Shown: piece by piece, positions 11,401 through 22,919 of the stretch | How the letters are laid out: each line of letters begins with the position of its first letter | How positions within the stretch are numbered: position 1 is the first letter of the stretch | Source of the DNA: Ciona savignyi | Lineage: Eukaryota; Chordata; Ascidiacea; Phlebobranchia; Cionidae | Assembly (NCBI GenBank): GCA_000149265.1 | Contig: CH001811.1 | Coordinates: 422,881-486,880, forward strand | DNA length: 64,000 nt | Reading direction: 5' to 3' | Notes under the pieces: generated by a model | The model's database searches: none | Told to the model about the DNA's origin: nothing | Seen by the model: only the letters and a program-made list of their open reading frames with translations | Translations under genes and position numbers: made by a program

Positions 11401-14400
11401 ACCTACCAAGCTAATTAACCGAAGATTCACAGGGAACACATGTTGGTTGTAAATTTACCTTAAAGTACCGCTGTATGCCGCTGCGACAAAGAGCCCTGTC
11501 ATTCCTGGAACACTTTGAAATATTTCGAGAACCATGTACGGGAATATCTGGTCGTCTTTTGTTATCTTCCCATCCGTTAGTGGGTCGCAGTGTTCAAAAT
11601 AAGCATACGCTGCAGCCCCACAGCCAACCGTTAGAAACGACAAGACAATTCGGGTAATAAGTGCCAGCATTGAAGCTCTATATAAAGATATGGATAGGAT
11701 AGGATAGGATATTTATGTTTATCCCTGTGAAAGGGAAATCTATGGGGTTAACACACATACAATCGTTAGATCACCTCGCGCCAACCGTCGGGTAACCGAC
11801 GCTATTGCAGTGTATTGTGTATGATAGACACGTTCCCTTAATTTGGTAAAAAATCGAGTAGCTAGCGTCCAGCTTCGAATCTGCAATCTTTCGGGTTAAA
11901 GAAAACACACTAACCTAACAAGCTAATCGGTCGGATTAAAGTTAAAACAACCGGCAAACTATAATACAACCGGCAAACAAAGTTAAGATCAATGCGTGCC
12001 TGCCTGATCATCACCTTCGTTCGTATCCCCTGAACCACGCGACAAGATTAAGAAGGTTAGGCTCTGTATATTGAAACCGCTTTTCCGTCACTTACATTCG
12101 AGCATCTTTAATTGACTGGCAGGAGAGGTATCTCTGGGCTATAGACTGGTTGCAACATGCAGTCTGAGCTTGGGTGATACTGTTTCCAACAATGTAAGTC
12201 CAAACTGTAACTCGAAGCGTCGGATCCAAATCAAAACTGTTAAATGAAAAGTTTTTTTAGTTTTTTCTCATTGAAAATTAAACCGTTGATATTAGCTCAG
12301 CTTACTCGAACATATTATCTCTCCCACCCCGTTCTACCGCTGCCCAAACTGCACTTGGTCCACCCACTACCAGCGTTGCTTGTATTAAAGCAGCTAAGGT
12401 GCCGATGAGCATTATTCCAGCTTGCATGGTGTCTGTCCAAACCACTGCTTTTAGTCCACCCTGCACAAAAAGACTTTTATAAAAAGCCATTATATGGTTG
12501 TAATACGTTCCTTCAATTACAATATCAATAAAATACTAAATGGTCAATTGTTTAGCCCTGCCAATGTAAAGCCGCTTTCGCAGATAGAGAAATTCGGCAA
12601 GATTGCAGTTACAAACGTTGCCAGCTCCAATAGAATCGAATCAGAACTTTAAAATGACAGCCATTGAAAATTATGAACTGATTTCAATAACTCCGGCACC
12701 TCGACATGCCGCATAAAACGATTTTGCGTGGTATAATGAACATTTTCCACTATATTAATTCGTAACCGAAGATAAATACAAATATAAAAAGGTCCAAACT
12801 CGTTCACATCATTCATTTAAACAAAGACACCAAACATGAATCAAAACGAGTTGTTAAACTATGCAACAACCATATATGTGCATACAATAAACTTACACAA
12901 ACTGTATACATGGTGCATATCCCACTGGTTAAAGCGATCGCAACTTTTGTATCTAATGACGTCACAGCGCTTAAACCGAGTGCTGGAAGATACACTGTCG
13001 TTCCCATGTACAAAATCTGCATGAAAAAAAATTCGCAAGTTTCGAAACTATTATTTGAACATTTTTGTCCCGATAACCATTTGTCCACACGGTCGTTCTG
13101 AAAATATAAAATTAAAGGCAAGCCAGTTCTTTAACATATAGGCAAAGCACTTTCAAGGCAAAAACGCTTAAACTAGTGGATTAACGGGCCACACGACCGT
13201 TCTGAAAAATATAAAATTAAGGACAAAACAGTCTTTTTTAAAACATATAGGCAAAGTACTTTCAAGCTACAAATGCCTGAACCAGATGATTGATGGGTTC
13301 TACTTAATTGAATGAAAAGTCTGAATCATCCACAACACACTGCAATAGCTCCGGCAACCCGACGGTGGGAGCGAGGTAATCTGACCATTTCTCGTGTAAT
13401 AAACTAACAGCGTTTTCGCATTCACGGGAATAAAATATGAATATGAATATATAACATCATTACAAAGCAACACAATACCAGGTTTAGAACCTCAACACCG
13501 GAACAAAACCTCCTGTTGTACCGGTGAAACCTCATTTCGAGGAACTGCAAAATACGGAGAATAGTGAATCGCTTAAACTACATCTTAACTAGAAATTCGT
13601 ACCTGATAGACAGTTGATAGGTTAAGATTGTGTATAAGAGGAATGTAATAAAGGCATGCTATTATATTGGGACCAACCAGGGTCATACCATGCCAGGCGG
13701 TCACAACTCCGAACAAATATGTCTCCGTTGGTAAGCCGATGACGGTTATTGCGGATATGAATGTCACAGATATGGATATGCTCAAAGGTATCTGAAAAGC
13801 GATGGCTCTAATTACTACAGGATCTCTTTAAGAATTAGGGCTGGGGTTAGGGTTAGGATCCCAAGCACATAAATTTGGTGAGCACACTTTTTCTTCTTTC
13901 TTTTTTCCTCGTTTGGATGCCTATATTTACTACAGAATCGCTTGGAACCTGACGCTAGTTATAACTCTCCAAGAAAACCAAACGCTCCAAGTAATCATGT
14001 AGTAGTTCTCTGAAAAGGGCCGTGCACATTTATACCATAACTGAACAACGCGTTCAGCGCATATACAAAATATCCTTCGGGTTACCCGAGTTAAAACAAC
14101 CAAGACAGTTCAATCGTCGAACCAGCATGACCGGGGAAAAAGCGTGTTAAGTCCGTCTGTCGCTTTTGAGACGAAGGGGTCAAGACTTAAAACTTGTCGC
14201 TACCTAGTCGGATATGTCCTTGGGCATGGCACTTAACGGACATATCCTTAACCCAGGGGATAAACGGGTTCTACTACTACTAAAGAAACGTTTTAATTTT
14301 ATACAATACACAACAATACCTTCGGTAACCGGACGGTATAAGAAGATTTTAAACCCAAGGCTGCAGAATGTGTTTTTTTACCGAGCCAAGTTTCGAACAA

Positions 14401-14774
14401 AAAATGGGCTTAACACGAGGACCGTCTTTGTATATGAATCGGTATATGTATAGGTCGCGTTAACCATTAGGTCACACGATCGTACGACCATCATAACTTC
14501 TACAGTTTGACCGGGAGGGCAACGGTACCTATATAAAAGCTATTTCATTCGATATTACTCACCGGTGACATTTTTCTGCTTCCGAAATAATAATTGTCAA
14601 CAGACTTCCTCTTTCTGTCCACGTACGCATAATAAATTCCTACCAGTAACGAAAAGAACAACGATCCTAGAAGTAACGCTTAATTTAAATAGGAAAACAA
14701 AAAAATAAATCGATTTTACCTGAAAAAATCAAAATGTCCACCGCACCAAATCGTGGTTTCATATTATCCGACAT
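8493..14774 (-). CDS. SLC5A8-like: Sodium-coupled monocarboxylate transporter, SLC5A8/SLC5A12 type
   Basis: Thirteen exons, 5' to 3': 14774-14720, 14678-14563, 13791-13603, 13544-13479, 13016-12897, 12460-12306, 12236-12096, 11677-11459, 11123-11011, 10736-10579, 10171-9936, 9250-9147, 8689-8493. They sum to 1869 nt, 622 residues plus TAG, and every junction keeps phase. Family features include FISAITVIGLPTE, the sodium:solute-symporter signature GGLKAVVWTD (residues 183-192), QRYLSC, CDPLTDGKITKDDQIFPYMV, GLFVAAAYSGTL, SSVSSGINS and GGPILGVFTLG. The family has 13 transmembrane helices with the LeuT fold and imports short monocarboxylates with sodium at the plasma membrane. Length fits (about 610). 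The last intron has a GC donor (AG|GCAAGT). Several introns hold SINEs. The exact paralogue (A8, A12, A5 or A6) is not resolved. Confidence 0.93.
8765..9000 (-). repeat. SINE family S, in the last intron of the SLC5 gene
   Basis: Minus-strand copy with GATTACCTCGCGCC, CTATTGCAGTGTATTGTGTA and CATTAAACCACTGGGTTCA landmarks. The tail is missing. Confidence 0.7.
9290..9605 (-). repeat. SINE family S, in an SLC5 intron
   Basis: Minus-strand copy beginning with the tail GGTTAGGATGGGATAAGAT and ending in the tRNA-like head near GACCAGCTAGCGACCAG. There is a short insertion within the CTTGGTTTTCC region. Confidence 0.75.
11170..11425 (-). repeat. SINE family S, in an SLC5 intron
   Basis: Minus-strand copy (GGGGGTTATCACATGGAAAA to CAAGCTAATTAACCG); the head retains CGAACCTACAACCTTTCAG, the complement of the B-box region. 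Confidence 0.75.
11681..11935 (-). repeat. SINE family S with clear pentamer tail
   Basis: Minus-strand copy that begins right after an SLC5 exon with four GGATA units, the complement of the (TATCC)n tail, and runs through GGGGTTAACACAC, CTATTGCAGTGTATTGTGTA to CAAGCTAATCGGTCGG. Confidence 0.85.
13078..13300 (+). repeat. Two-copy tandem repeat, unit about 115 bp
   Basis: 13078-13190 and 13192-13300 are near-identical (CACACGNNCGTTCTGAAAA, AACATATAGGCAAAG, ACTTTCAAG) and lie in an intron of the SLC5 gene. The unit starts with the CCACACGACCGT end of SINE family T. Confidence 0.75.
13275..13450 (+). repeat. SINE family S, right half
   Basis: Plus-strand copy with CACACTGCAATAGCTCCGGC, CCCGACGGTGGGAGCGAGGT and a degenerate ATGAATAT tail. 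Confidence 0.75.
14196..14345 (+). repeat. SINE family S, diverged
   Basis: Plus-strand copy with GATATGTCCTTGGGCATGGC, GGCACTTAACGGACATA and GGTAACCGGACGGT. Confidence 0.65.
14388..14515 (-). repeat. tRNA-derived SINE (family T)
   Basis: The complement contains an A-box-like TGTGACCTAATGGTTAACGCG, interrupted by a CGATTCATATAC linker, and a B-box-like TTCGAAACTTGGC. The same arrangement is seen at 47148-47265 and three times at 49795-50140. Confidence 0.6.
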
Positions 14775-15010
14775 TCTCCAGGTGTCCCTATTACAATTGC
14801 AAATTCCTACAATGTAATGGTTTTTTTATGTTTTATTGTCTTAAATTGAAAAACTAACGGATATTGGACGAATTTATAGAGAAGTAAAAAAGCAAAGTTA
14901 AGTGAGCAAAATCTCAGCTTCTTGCAATAATCCTTGTTTAAAGTGGGTCGTCCTGTTACACAAAAATGCAAGGACTTTTTAACCATTTCAAGTCGAATTT
15001 CCAGAGTCAT

Positions 15011-15178
15011 TGTAGTGTATTGTTTATAATTGAGGCGTTCCTTAAGTAGAACCCATAACTACAGTTGGTTCGTGCAATGTCCAAGGACACAATCGACTAG
15101 CAGTGACAAGTTTCGAATCGAAAATCTTTAGGCTGAAAGCCGTCGTATTACTAATCGATCAAGGTACTTGGTCGGACG
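15011..15178 (-). repeat. SINE family S, diverged
   Basis: Minus-strand copy with GTAGTGTATTG, AATGTCCAAGGACACAATC and CGAAAATCTTTAGGCTGAAAG. Confidence 0.65.
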
Positions 15179-17087
15179 TGCGTGTAACATTAGTTAAAAT
15201 GCACGATAACAGACGAAACGACGAGGTAAGGAAAGTATGTATCTATTCTACTTTTTTCGGCTTACAATCACTTACGCACAAACTTTTTGACTATTTATAG
15301 CTTTATCTATATTTTCTTAAATAACTTTACGTTGAACTTAACTGTTGTTAAATTGTCTCTTATCTTGTTCGCTTTAGTTTGTTACTGAGTAACTCCAGTG
15401 TGTATCACTCCACGTTATTCCGGTATTCCAGAAACTATCCTTTAGATCGCCATATGTTGAGTTTTGCACAACTTGCTATGGAACAAACCAATCACGGTTT
15501 AAGTCCAGATTTGTTAATCAAATTTGCGTAAACTCAGGTTATTAAAACGATAACTCAAGCAGAAAAAACGCAAATAGCGTAAAAGCGTTTTGTTTCAATC
15601 AATCTGCTGTTCATTATAAGTTCAAGAAGGCTTCTGGTTATTTGTGAGCGAAATTTCTGTACCCGTTGCGATAAACTGATTATCGTAAAGTATACATAAA
15701 GTTTTAACAATGCTGTTATTTCATTGTCATAGGTTAATATTTCGCCTTTTATAGGTAATAGAATAATCTTTTTAGATTTACGAACATTTCACTACAAAAA
15801 TATTAAATTAAATCCTTTTGTCAAGCGCTGTTGTGAAATGAAGCTAACTTCCAAAAAACCCGATTTAGATTTAGTTTTTCATGGCTTTGGAGAATTTCCC
15901 TGAGTTTTTGACGATCTTGTTACCCACTCTGATAGATGTCATGGCAATGCCAAGCCCGTCACAATAATGATATAGGAACATATTACATTTTTAAGGAAAT
16001 TACTCTCAGTATACACACATTTACACAATTGTCACTACTTTCAGCGCAATTTATTTCAGCGCACTTTATTCCATCAACCTTGTAAGGTTTCGTCTTATAA
16101 GTGCTATATGGGCCTATGGCTGACACTGAATCTGGTCTGACGCTAGCTAATAGTCCAATATGACTCCGACACAACTAATCCAACAACGTCATAGAAGGCC
16201 TTTTTATTCTTGATCCTATGCTAATCCAGTAAAACACACACAGTTTAACTTACTTGTTAAACTAATTCTGGCGATTCTTGCAGGTCTGAAGCGGCGCCTA
16301 CAAAGGAAACTGCGGCCTTAGATTACGTGCCGCTTACTTCAAAGTCATGTTTTAATACTCTGTCAATATATGCTCAAAATAACGGCCACCATAGTATTAT
16401 GTGGGAAAAAGAAAGTTCAGGAAACATCAAAGCCTGTGGCCGAGTTAAAGCGAATTTACAACCGTAATAAGGGGGTTACTGAAAACGACAACATGCAGGT
16501 CATATATTGAACAATGACAAAACGCGAAATTTACTACAATCTCGTGGTTCGCCGACCACACACAGCAACTGAAATTTTTAAAACAAGAATAGAAATATTC
16601 ATATTTAACCCCGTGAATGAAAGAAAACAAGGCGTAGAGTTTCGTGAACAGAATTGGTATAACTGTGCCTATGTCTGCCACTTCACCTGTTCTGATGATC
16701 CATATATTAGCTAATAATACTTCATTATACGACTCCATAAAGAACCATCCAACTCCGGCACGGAATGTTGATTTTATTTCTGATTAAATTCGAACACAGC
16801 ATAATATTAAAATTGTGAATAACTCTATGTAAATAAATAATGGCAGAGTCTACACAGTTCTTGGCCTATTGCCTCGGAAAACTGCTGTTTTGCAATATTA
16901 ACTTGTTCTCTGCTCTTATCTCCTTAAGCGGTATATTATATCCTTTTTAGCGTTAAAAGCGTTATTGTAACTGTTAAAAAATCGATCTCTCGCCAAACTG
17001 GGATATGATTCATGGTATTGTATAAAATAGGGAAAGTTATTCGGACGTATATAGTTCAGGGTGTGGGATATAGTAAGAAAACAGTAA

Positions 17088-17346
17088 TAATGGGGAGGGG
17101 GTTAACAAACAGACAATCGTCAGATTACCTCATCGCGCCCACCGTCGAGTTACTGGAGCTATTGCAGTGTGTTGTCTATGATGATATATTCCTTTACTTC
17201 AGTAGAAATCATCAATCCACTGGGTTCAGGCAATGTACGTTAAGTGCCTTGCCCAATGACACAACTGACTAGCAAGGGACCAGTTTCGAAACTTCAACCC
17301 TACGGTTGAAATGCGACGAACTAATCCACCGGACTAATTAATCGGA
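17088..17346 (-). repeat. SINE family S
   Basis: Minus-strand copy with CGTCAGATTACCTCATCGCG, ATTGCAGTGTGTTG, CCACTGGGTTCAGGCAATG and the head complement CAGTTTCGAAACTTCAACC. Confidence 0.85.
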
Positions 17347-17408
17347 CAAAATATAAATACTAATGTCTAAAAATGTTATTCAAATATTTTGCTGATTATA
17401 CAAATAAA

Positions 17409-20400
17409 TTATTTGGACTTATTTTCATGTTCATCTGGATGCTGTTGGTCAATAGGAGTGAGGGAGTAAAACACTCTGTGTCTTTTGGACTCAACCGATT
17501 TTTGAAAACGCAAATCTGTTGCATAAAGACCGTCGAGTAATCCATCACTGTAACACTGATCGAAACTGCATATAAAAACAAAGTATACATAAGTATAGTT
17601 TTTATGATTGAAAATGAAGATTAAACATGAAAATCCTCTACGAAATGCCAAACAATATTTTGTTACAACTTCTTGTATATTCAACACTTTGCTTTCAATA
17701 TTTGACTAGTGTAGACGAAACAAAGGAAATTTGATACGTCATAGCTTCCGTTACGTCATAGCTTCCGTTACGTCATCGCAACCTTTAACAGTGGATACGT
17801 CATAGATACGGCACGTCATTGCAACATTTGGCGGTGAATACGTCAAAGCTTTCGTTACGTAATCGAAAGCTTTGACGTCATAGTTTCCATTACGTATCCA
17901 CTCTTAAATAAAAATATTGTGTTATTTTATTAAACAATATACAGTATAAAGTACAAATATTTTAAAATTTATAATGTTTTTGTATTATAAGACCAAGATT
18001 TGCCGTGTTTCTAAAACCTGTATAAAGACGGATTCGTGTATAAAGACGGATTCATAAAAAAACAAAACTATCAAAATGTATACATTAACCGAATTTATAA
18101 AAATACATTGTAATCCAATGTTCTACGGCCAAATCAGAAGCATTGGTGTTAAATTATAAGCGCTAGGGTACGTAACGTTTATACTTTGTATTTGATAACC
18201 CGCATAAACTCCTTTAAAAATCCCTTCACAAGCGACAAAGCACGATAAAACAATTTCAATTAAAATTGTTTATTGATTATTGTAGAAATTAACAATTGCT
18301 TGATACTGAACAATAATGGACGGTGTATCATATTCGATAAGGGTTTGGTTGACTAATTTCAGCACCTAACTGTGGTTTTAATTAACCATATAATGTAAGC
18401 TGTTCGACCTGGCGGTTTTAGTGTTCGAATGACAGGAAATTATTAAGTTAGTATGGTATCTCGCCTTTTCTGTGTGTTATTCTAATTGTTGTATTTGAAA
18501 TGTGTTTATATACAGTTATTTTGGTTTCCGTCTGAACCCTTTGTAGTGTTGTGACTGTAAAAGCCCCTATTCCGATTACTTATTATACGATGTCTATGTA
18601 ATATTACGGATGTTAGCGTATCAAACGTGGTCTTTAATATTCTAATACTTGCCATAGCGAGCGTACGGTACTTAATAAATTAACTGAAGTGTTCTAAATA
18701 TTGTGAGCGTGCAACGAATAATAAGGCACACAACACCCTTTATTTATTAAGTTTTCAGAAGAGAACAACAAATCTTGGTCTTATAATCTAAAAACATTAC
18801 TGGTTTTCAAATATTTGTACTTTGTACTGTATATTGTTTGTTGTGTGCAAGAAGGAATCGTTAAAAACAAAAATATGTTATCAACAAACGCAATGATATG
18901 AAAAACAAAGACCTACTTCTGATGATGATAGTTGTGGCGTTGAGGGGACGATAAAAACGGCAGATGGTAGTTGCTGTGATGAATGCTGGTTTCAACCTGA
19001 ACCCAAAATATCCACAACCATGCCATGAAAGATGGGAACCAAGCAATACAGGGGGTAGAAAGTAGGGCCCAAAATTCGAAAGCTGAAATGCAGAAATGTT
19101 ACTAGCAAGACGGGTAATTTGTTGAATAACACAAATATAAGAATTACAATAAACAATGATATAGACCCTGTTCCTAAATAGGTTTCTGGATACTTAAATT
19201 TTTAAAGTACAGTACTTTTAATTGGGCATTTACCGTATTGTTTATGTCTGGTGGTATGCAGGCAAACAAAAGATCCAAAACTAGCGGCTTGCTAAACGGT
19301 TATGTTCTTGGAAAAGGCATTTATCTCATGGACCAGTAAATTAATTATTTCTGCTAAAACTGAAGGAATCCCTCAATCATTCACCAGACACTGCAAGAGC
19401 TTGAGTAATTCGTTCTGGGAAAATTAATCTGACGATTGGCTCTGTAATGTCCTTTGCGATTTTCAATTACATGGATAAATGATGAATATATATCTTACGC
19501 CTACGTGTCTACATACCAGTAGATAATCTGTCTGAATATTTTGTGCTTCGGTAAACTGACCCTACTTAATAATATTTAACCAATGTGTTATTAATACAAT
19601 ATGGGAATTTTATATCTTACTATATGGTCAATTGGGTGCGAGTAAACAGCAGCAATGCTAACCGGTGCCTTCCATTCGTGGTGCATTTTATGGAAGTACT
19701 TGTATATAGCTGGGTGATGAAATAATCTATAGAAATAAAAAGGTTTATAAGAATAGGGCGAATAAAACAAGGGGTTAATTTTGTTGTAAGGGAACATTCT
19801 TAACTGTCTTATTGCTAAGAAATCATTATAACTAAAAAGATTCACAACTGATACACAACTTTATTTGAATGTGTTACGGAGCAAGACGTGGGAGTCTGTG
19901 ATATAACTTACATAAATGTATTCGTAATAATTAACATTGTAACACCAATTACAGAAGACTAAGTATGAATTATTTCAACAATGTTTTTGGCTTATTTCCA
20001 CCTCTGCTACACCACAAACACAACAAAAGCATTTACCTGTGAAAAAAGTAAAAGTCCATCTCATTTATGTATCCGAATAAAACATATAGAAGGTACATCT
20101 TCCACAGCGCAGGTACCGGTTGATCACATGACATGCCGGTGTACTTCATCACTGGATATATCAGGTAGATAAACGCACATGAGAGGAGCTCGTTAAAGAA
20201 AACCACAGTGCAGCACTTGAGATATCGACCTGGTTCCACCTGAAATATTTTGTGTTATGCATTCAGTGGACATGTCTTAAACCAGTCATCTAATGGGATG
20301 CACTAAAACTTTTAATTATATACAACACCATGCAATCACTTTAGTGTGGCTGGAGGTAATATTGCAATGGCCTAGCCCTATTGTGTTTCCTTATTTATAA

Positions 20401-21557
20401 AGATAAAATATGAATATCCTTTTTTCTACATATGATTGAATATTATTTTATGTCCACAGTTCTGCCACGAGTTAAAATCAAACAAAGAAATTGTATATAT
20501 GCAAGTTGGCATGTTTAGCAGCCGCATTAATACATTATACCTATATACAGGCGTTGGAAAATGCAGACAAACGTGCAAGTGGGGTGCATCTTGTAAACCA
20601 ATATTTTCGTGGCGTCTATTATGCAAACATTCATTGTGGATGGAAAACCACTTTTCATGCATGTTTATGGGTCTATATATTTGCAAAAACTTTGAATCTA
20701 AAAGGTTCTTATTACAAAAATAAATGGGTGTTAAAATCGCGTATATTTAACCGAGAAGTGGCTCGCAGTCTGTCACGTTTTTTGTGAAATGGCCCGTAAG
20801 TCAAAAGTAGTTGGACCAGGCTGAGCTATGGGATCAGTGCGACCGAGGCACCCTAGATGCCCCTTTTTTGACAACTACGCGTATATAAAAGTATAGGCTA
20901 CTATACCGGAAAAGGTTGGTCCTTATTAATTTTGTATTTGAATATCCATGCTGGTTTCCCAGTGTAATCAACGAACATGAAGAACAAATTACCGATCAGG
21001 AATGATACGAAATGAACCACAGATGTTCCTGTAGGATGGGGTAGGATTGATATTATGGTCAGCAAACAAATATTTTACTGTTGAACTTGCACGATTTGTT
21101 AGCAAACTTGTGATTTTTAAAACTTTATATCCCTGTTACCTTTTTTTGAGCTCAATATCAAATTAACTTTTATAAATGGGGTCACAAACAACTAACTTAT
21201 ATAAGGACTATAAAGACTTATATAAGGAAATTGCAGGTTAGGCATTCAGTTTATTACATGCAAAGTATGGATACAATTATTGAATTATTGCATGGAGCCA
21301 TGAATTGCATGCCTACATAGGGTGTTTTACAGATAAGAATATTTTTAAACTGTGACATATTCTGCAAGCTTAATGATGAAAATCTTTAAAAACTTCTATT
21401 CAAGAAAATATATGTTTTTTTATAAAAAAATTTAAAAGAATTTCTTACCAAAAGTAAAGATCAATCTATCATCATGATTGAACACTTCTAATATCTTCAA
21501 CCACTGGTTATTCAGAAAGACATCCAGCAAGTTTATGTATTCAAATATAAGTGACAT
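17409..21557 (-). CDS. FAXDC2-like: FAXDC2-like fatty acid hydroxylase/sterol desaturase, one base missing in exon 5
   Basis: Six exons, 5' to 3': 21557-21449, 21028-20907, 20239-20037, 19726-19621, 19082-18917, 17565-17409 (TAA). TAA directly precedes the ATG in frame. Histidine boxes of the membrane di-iron hydroxylase family are visible: HRLFHH (about 144-149, across an intron), HKMHHEWKAP (157-166) and, in exon 5, HHSNYH followed by HNYHH. The last exon (FDQCYSDGLLDGLYATD to NKSK) matches the family C-terminus. The other exons are in phase, but exon 5 is 166 nt where 167 is needed: frame LSNFGPYFLPPVLLGSHLS gives way to another frame at CTTTCATGGCATGG. Family members act in the ER on sterols or fatty alcohols; the substrate is unknown. 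It is either a recent null allele or an assembly indel. Confidence 0.85.
17734..17905 (+). repeat. Cluster of CRE-like TACGTCA repeats with a 15-bp palindrome
   Basis: About eight ACGTCA or ACGTAA elements in 170 bp, arranged as an imperfect minisatellite (TTACGTCATAGCTTCCG twice in a row). A full TGACGTCA lies at 17873-17880. Arms ACGTCAAAGCTTTCG (17840-17854) and CGAAAGCTTTGACGT (17864-17878) form an exact inverted repeat. The cluster sits in the last intron of the FAXDC2-like gene. Confidence 0.7.
17925..18845. repeat. Segment bounded by inverted repeats of about 85 bp
   Basis: 17925-18007 is the reverse complement, with few changes, of 18760-18845 (shared CAAATCTTGGTCTTATAAT and ACTGTATATTGTTT). 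The 750 bp between them are AT-rich with no open frame. This is consistent with a non-autonomous DNA transposon or an inverted duplication inside the last intron of the FAXDC2-like gene. Confidence 0.6.
18400..19720. repeat. Segmental duplication, copy A (inside FAXDC2-like gene)
   Basis: This stretch, containing exon 5, exon 4 and the intron between them, is repeated in direct orientation at 22920-24112. Shared anchors include GGTTTTAGTGTTCG, GAACAACAAAT, AGGGGGTAGAAAGTAGGGCC and CAATTGGGTGCGAGTAAACA. Confidence 0.85.
19312..19500 (+). repeat. SINE family S, old copy
   Basis: Strongly diverged (GACACTGCAAGAGCTTGAGT, TAATCTGACGATTGGCTC, GGATAAATGATGAATATAT). It was duplicated with its surroundings: the same copy is at 23712-23900. 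Confidence 0.6.
20268..20420 (+). repeat. SINE family S, old copy
   Basis: Diverged plus-strand copy in an intron of the FAXDC2-like gene (ATATACAACACCATGCAATC, then TAAAATATGAATATCC). Confidence 0.5.
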
Positions 21558-22919
21558 TTAGTTGAATTGGACTCTTAAATATTTGACATTTCTGTAATAT
21601 TGCCAGATATTCATAACAATAGTTGAAAATATAATAGGAATGGGGTATTGTGGAGATTCGTCATGGTCGGACACGATGTTGTTGAATTTTAAGCATGGCT
21701 AATATTTGCATAATTGTGTCTATGAACAAAGCACTTTATAAACGTTGCCTTAATTTAGTAAACTCTGCTTTGCTGTAAAAAATGGTGTCATGCTTATATT
21801 AAGATAGGATCTCTGGGACGAATCCTTGAATACGAATATTAGTGGATTTGGTAGACTTTAAGTTTTCATGGAAAAATTGGCATACACGTTCTTTTTATAC
21901 TAATATTTAATAAACATAAAATGCTAAATCGGTCGAAATTGATACCGGCGCTAATACGGTTGGTCACTCTAGAGTCTAGAATCTAGATAATGTTTTAGAG
22001 ACTATGAATCGCGGAGTCTAGCTCGTCGCTGTTGCGCTAATGAAATGAAGACAGCCATTTTTTTTTGAAAAACCAATATCCACATATATAGCCGGGCTGC
22101 AAAGTGTCCTTGCATATTCCAACGCCCTATAGATACAATTTCGACCTATAGACCACGTTAAAAATTTTAAACAGTCGGCCTCATGGCCCAGGCAAAATAA
22201 TTCAGACTTGTCGATATAGGCGTAGCTGGGTGTATATACAGTCATGTATCCTATTCACGCGGTAAAAATACCAAAAGTCGTGTCTTGCAAGAGCAATGAT
22301 GTGGTACTTGTAGAAGAGGACGCCACTTTCTAGGTCTAGGCCTTTATAAAATCTCACAGGCAAAATAGTTCAGACATACAAACAAAGGCTCGGCTGGGTG
22401 TATATGCAATCCTTTTGCACTTCTAATAAGTAAAACCGCCCTTCTTACGTCAAACCAGCTGTAAAGTTGAAAAGTAGACTTTGTAGGATGTTTCAGACAG
22501 TTGTTGTAAAAATGTAAAGGTATTAACTGTACTCATTTATGACTCTCGCAATCTAAACTTCGTGATGGAAGGTTCTTTTATTCTTGATTAAATGCAACTA
22601 CAGTAAAATACACGGCGGTGTCGATAGTTGCGGTTCAGATTATTAACTCTTATTCTCTGCTCGGTCTGTGCTTTATGTTTGTTCTGTTAAAACCAAGCTT
22701 TTATAGACGTTCTATATTATACGTCACGAAACAATCACATTTCCGTGATATGAAGCAATATGGCCCCCGTGCGCGTTACATATAGGGGGAATAATTAGTT
22801 GAACGCCTCCTATATGCCGAAATAATACTTTTTATTGTGCTATGTCCTTTTAAAGTTTGACTTAAATCAGACAATATATATTAAAAATGCTACCAGGCTG
22901 GGGCGTAACCCCCTTGTTA
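21558..22919. other. Upstream flank of the FAXDC2-like gene
   Basis: No gene seen. Two related blocks at about 22180-22250 and 22355-22425 share CAGGCAAAATANTTCAGAC and CTGGGTGTATAT, a local duplication. A promoter for the minus-strand gene is expected near 21560-21700 but no core motif is convincing. Confidence 0.45.

Larger units (their letters stand above)
14775..17408. other. Spacer between SLC5 start and FAXDC2-like 3' end
   Basis: No gene recognised on either strand. It holds the SLC5 promoter side and two SINE copies (15011-15178 and 17088-17346). Short open frames here lack splice sites, homology and codon bias. Confidence 0.5.

Noticed and set aside
13828-13852. TTAGGG-like string (and CCCTAA near 28280)
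   Set aside because: Only two to three units; too short to mean an interstitial telomere.
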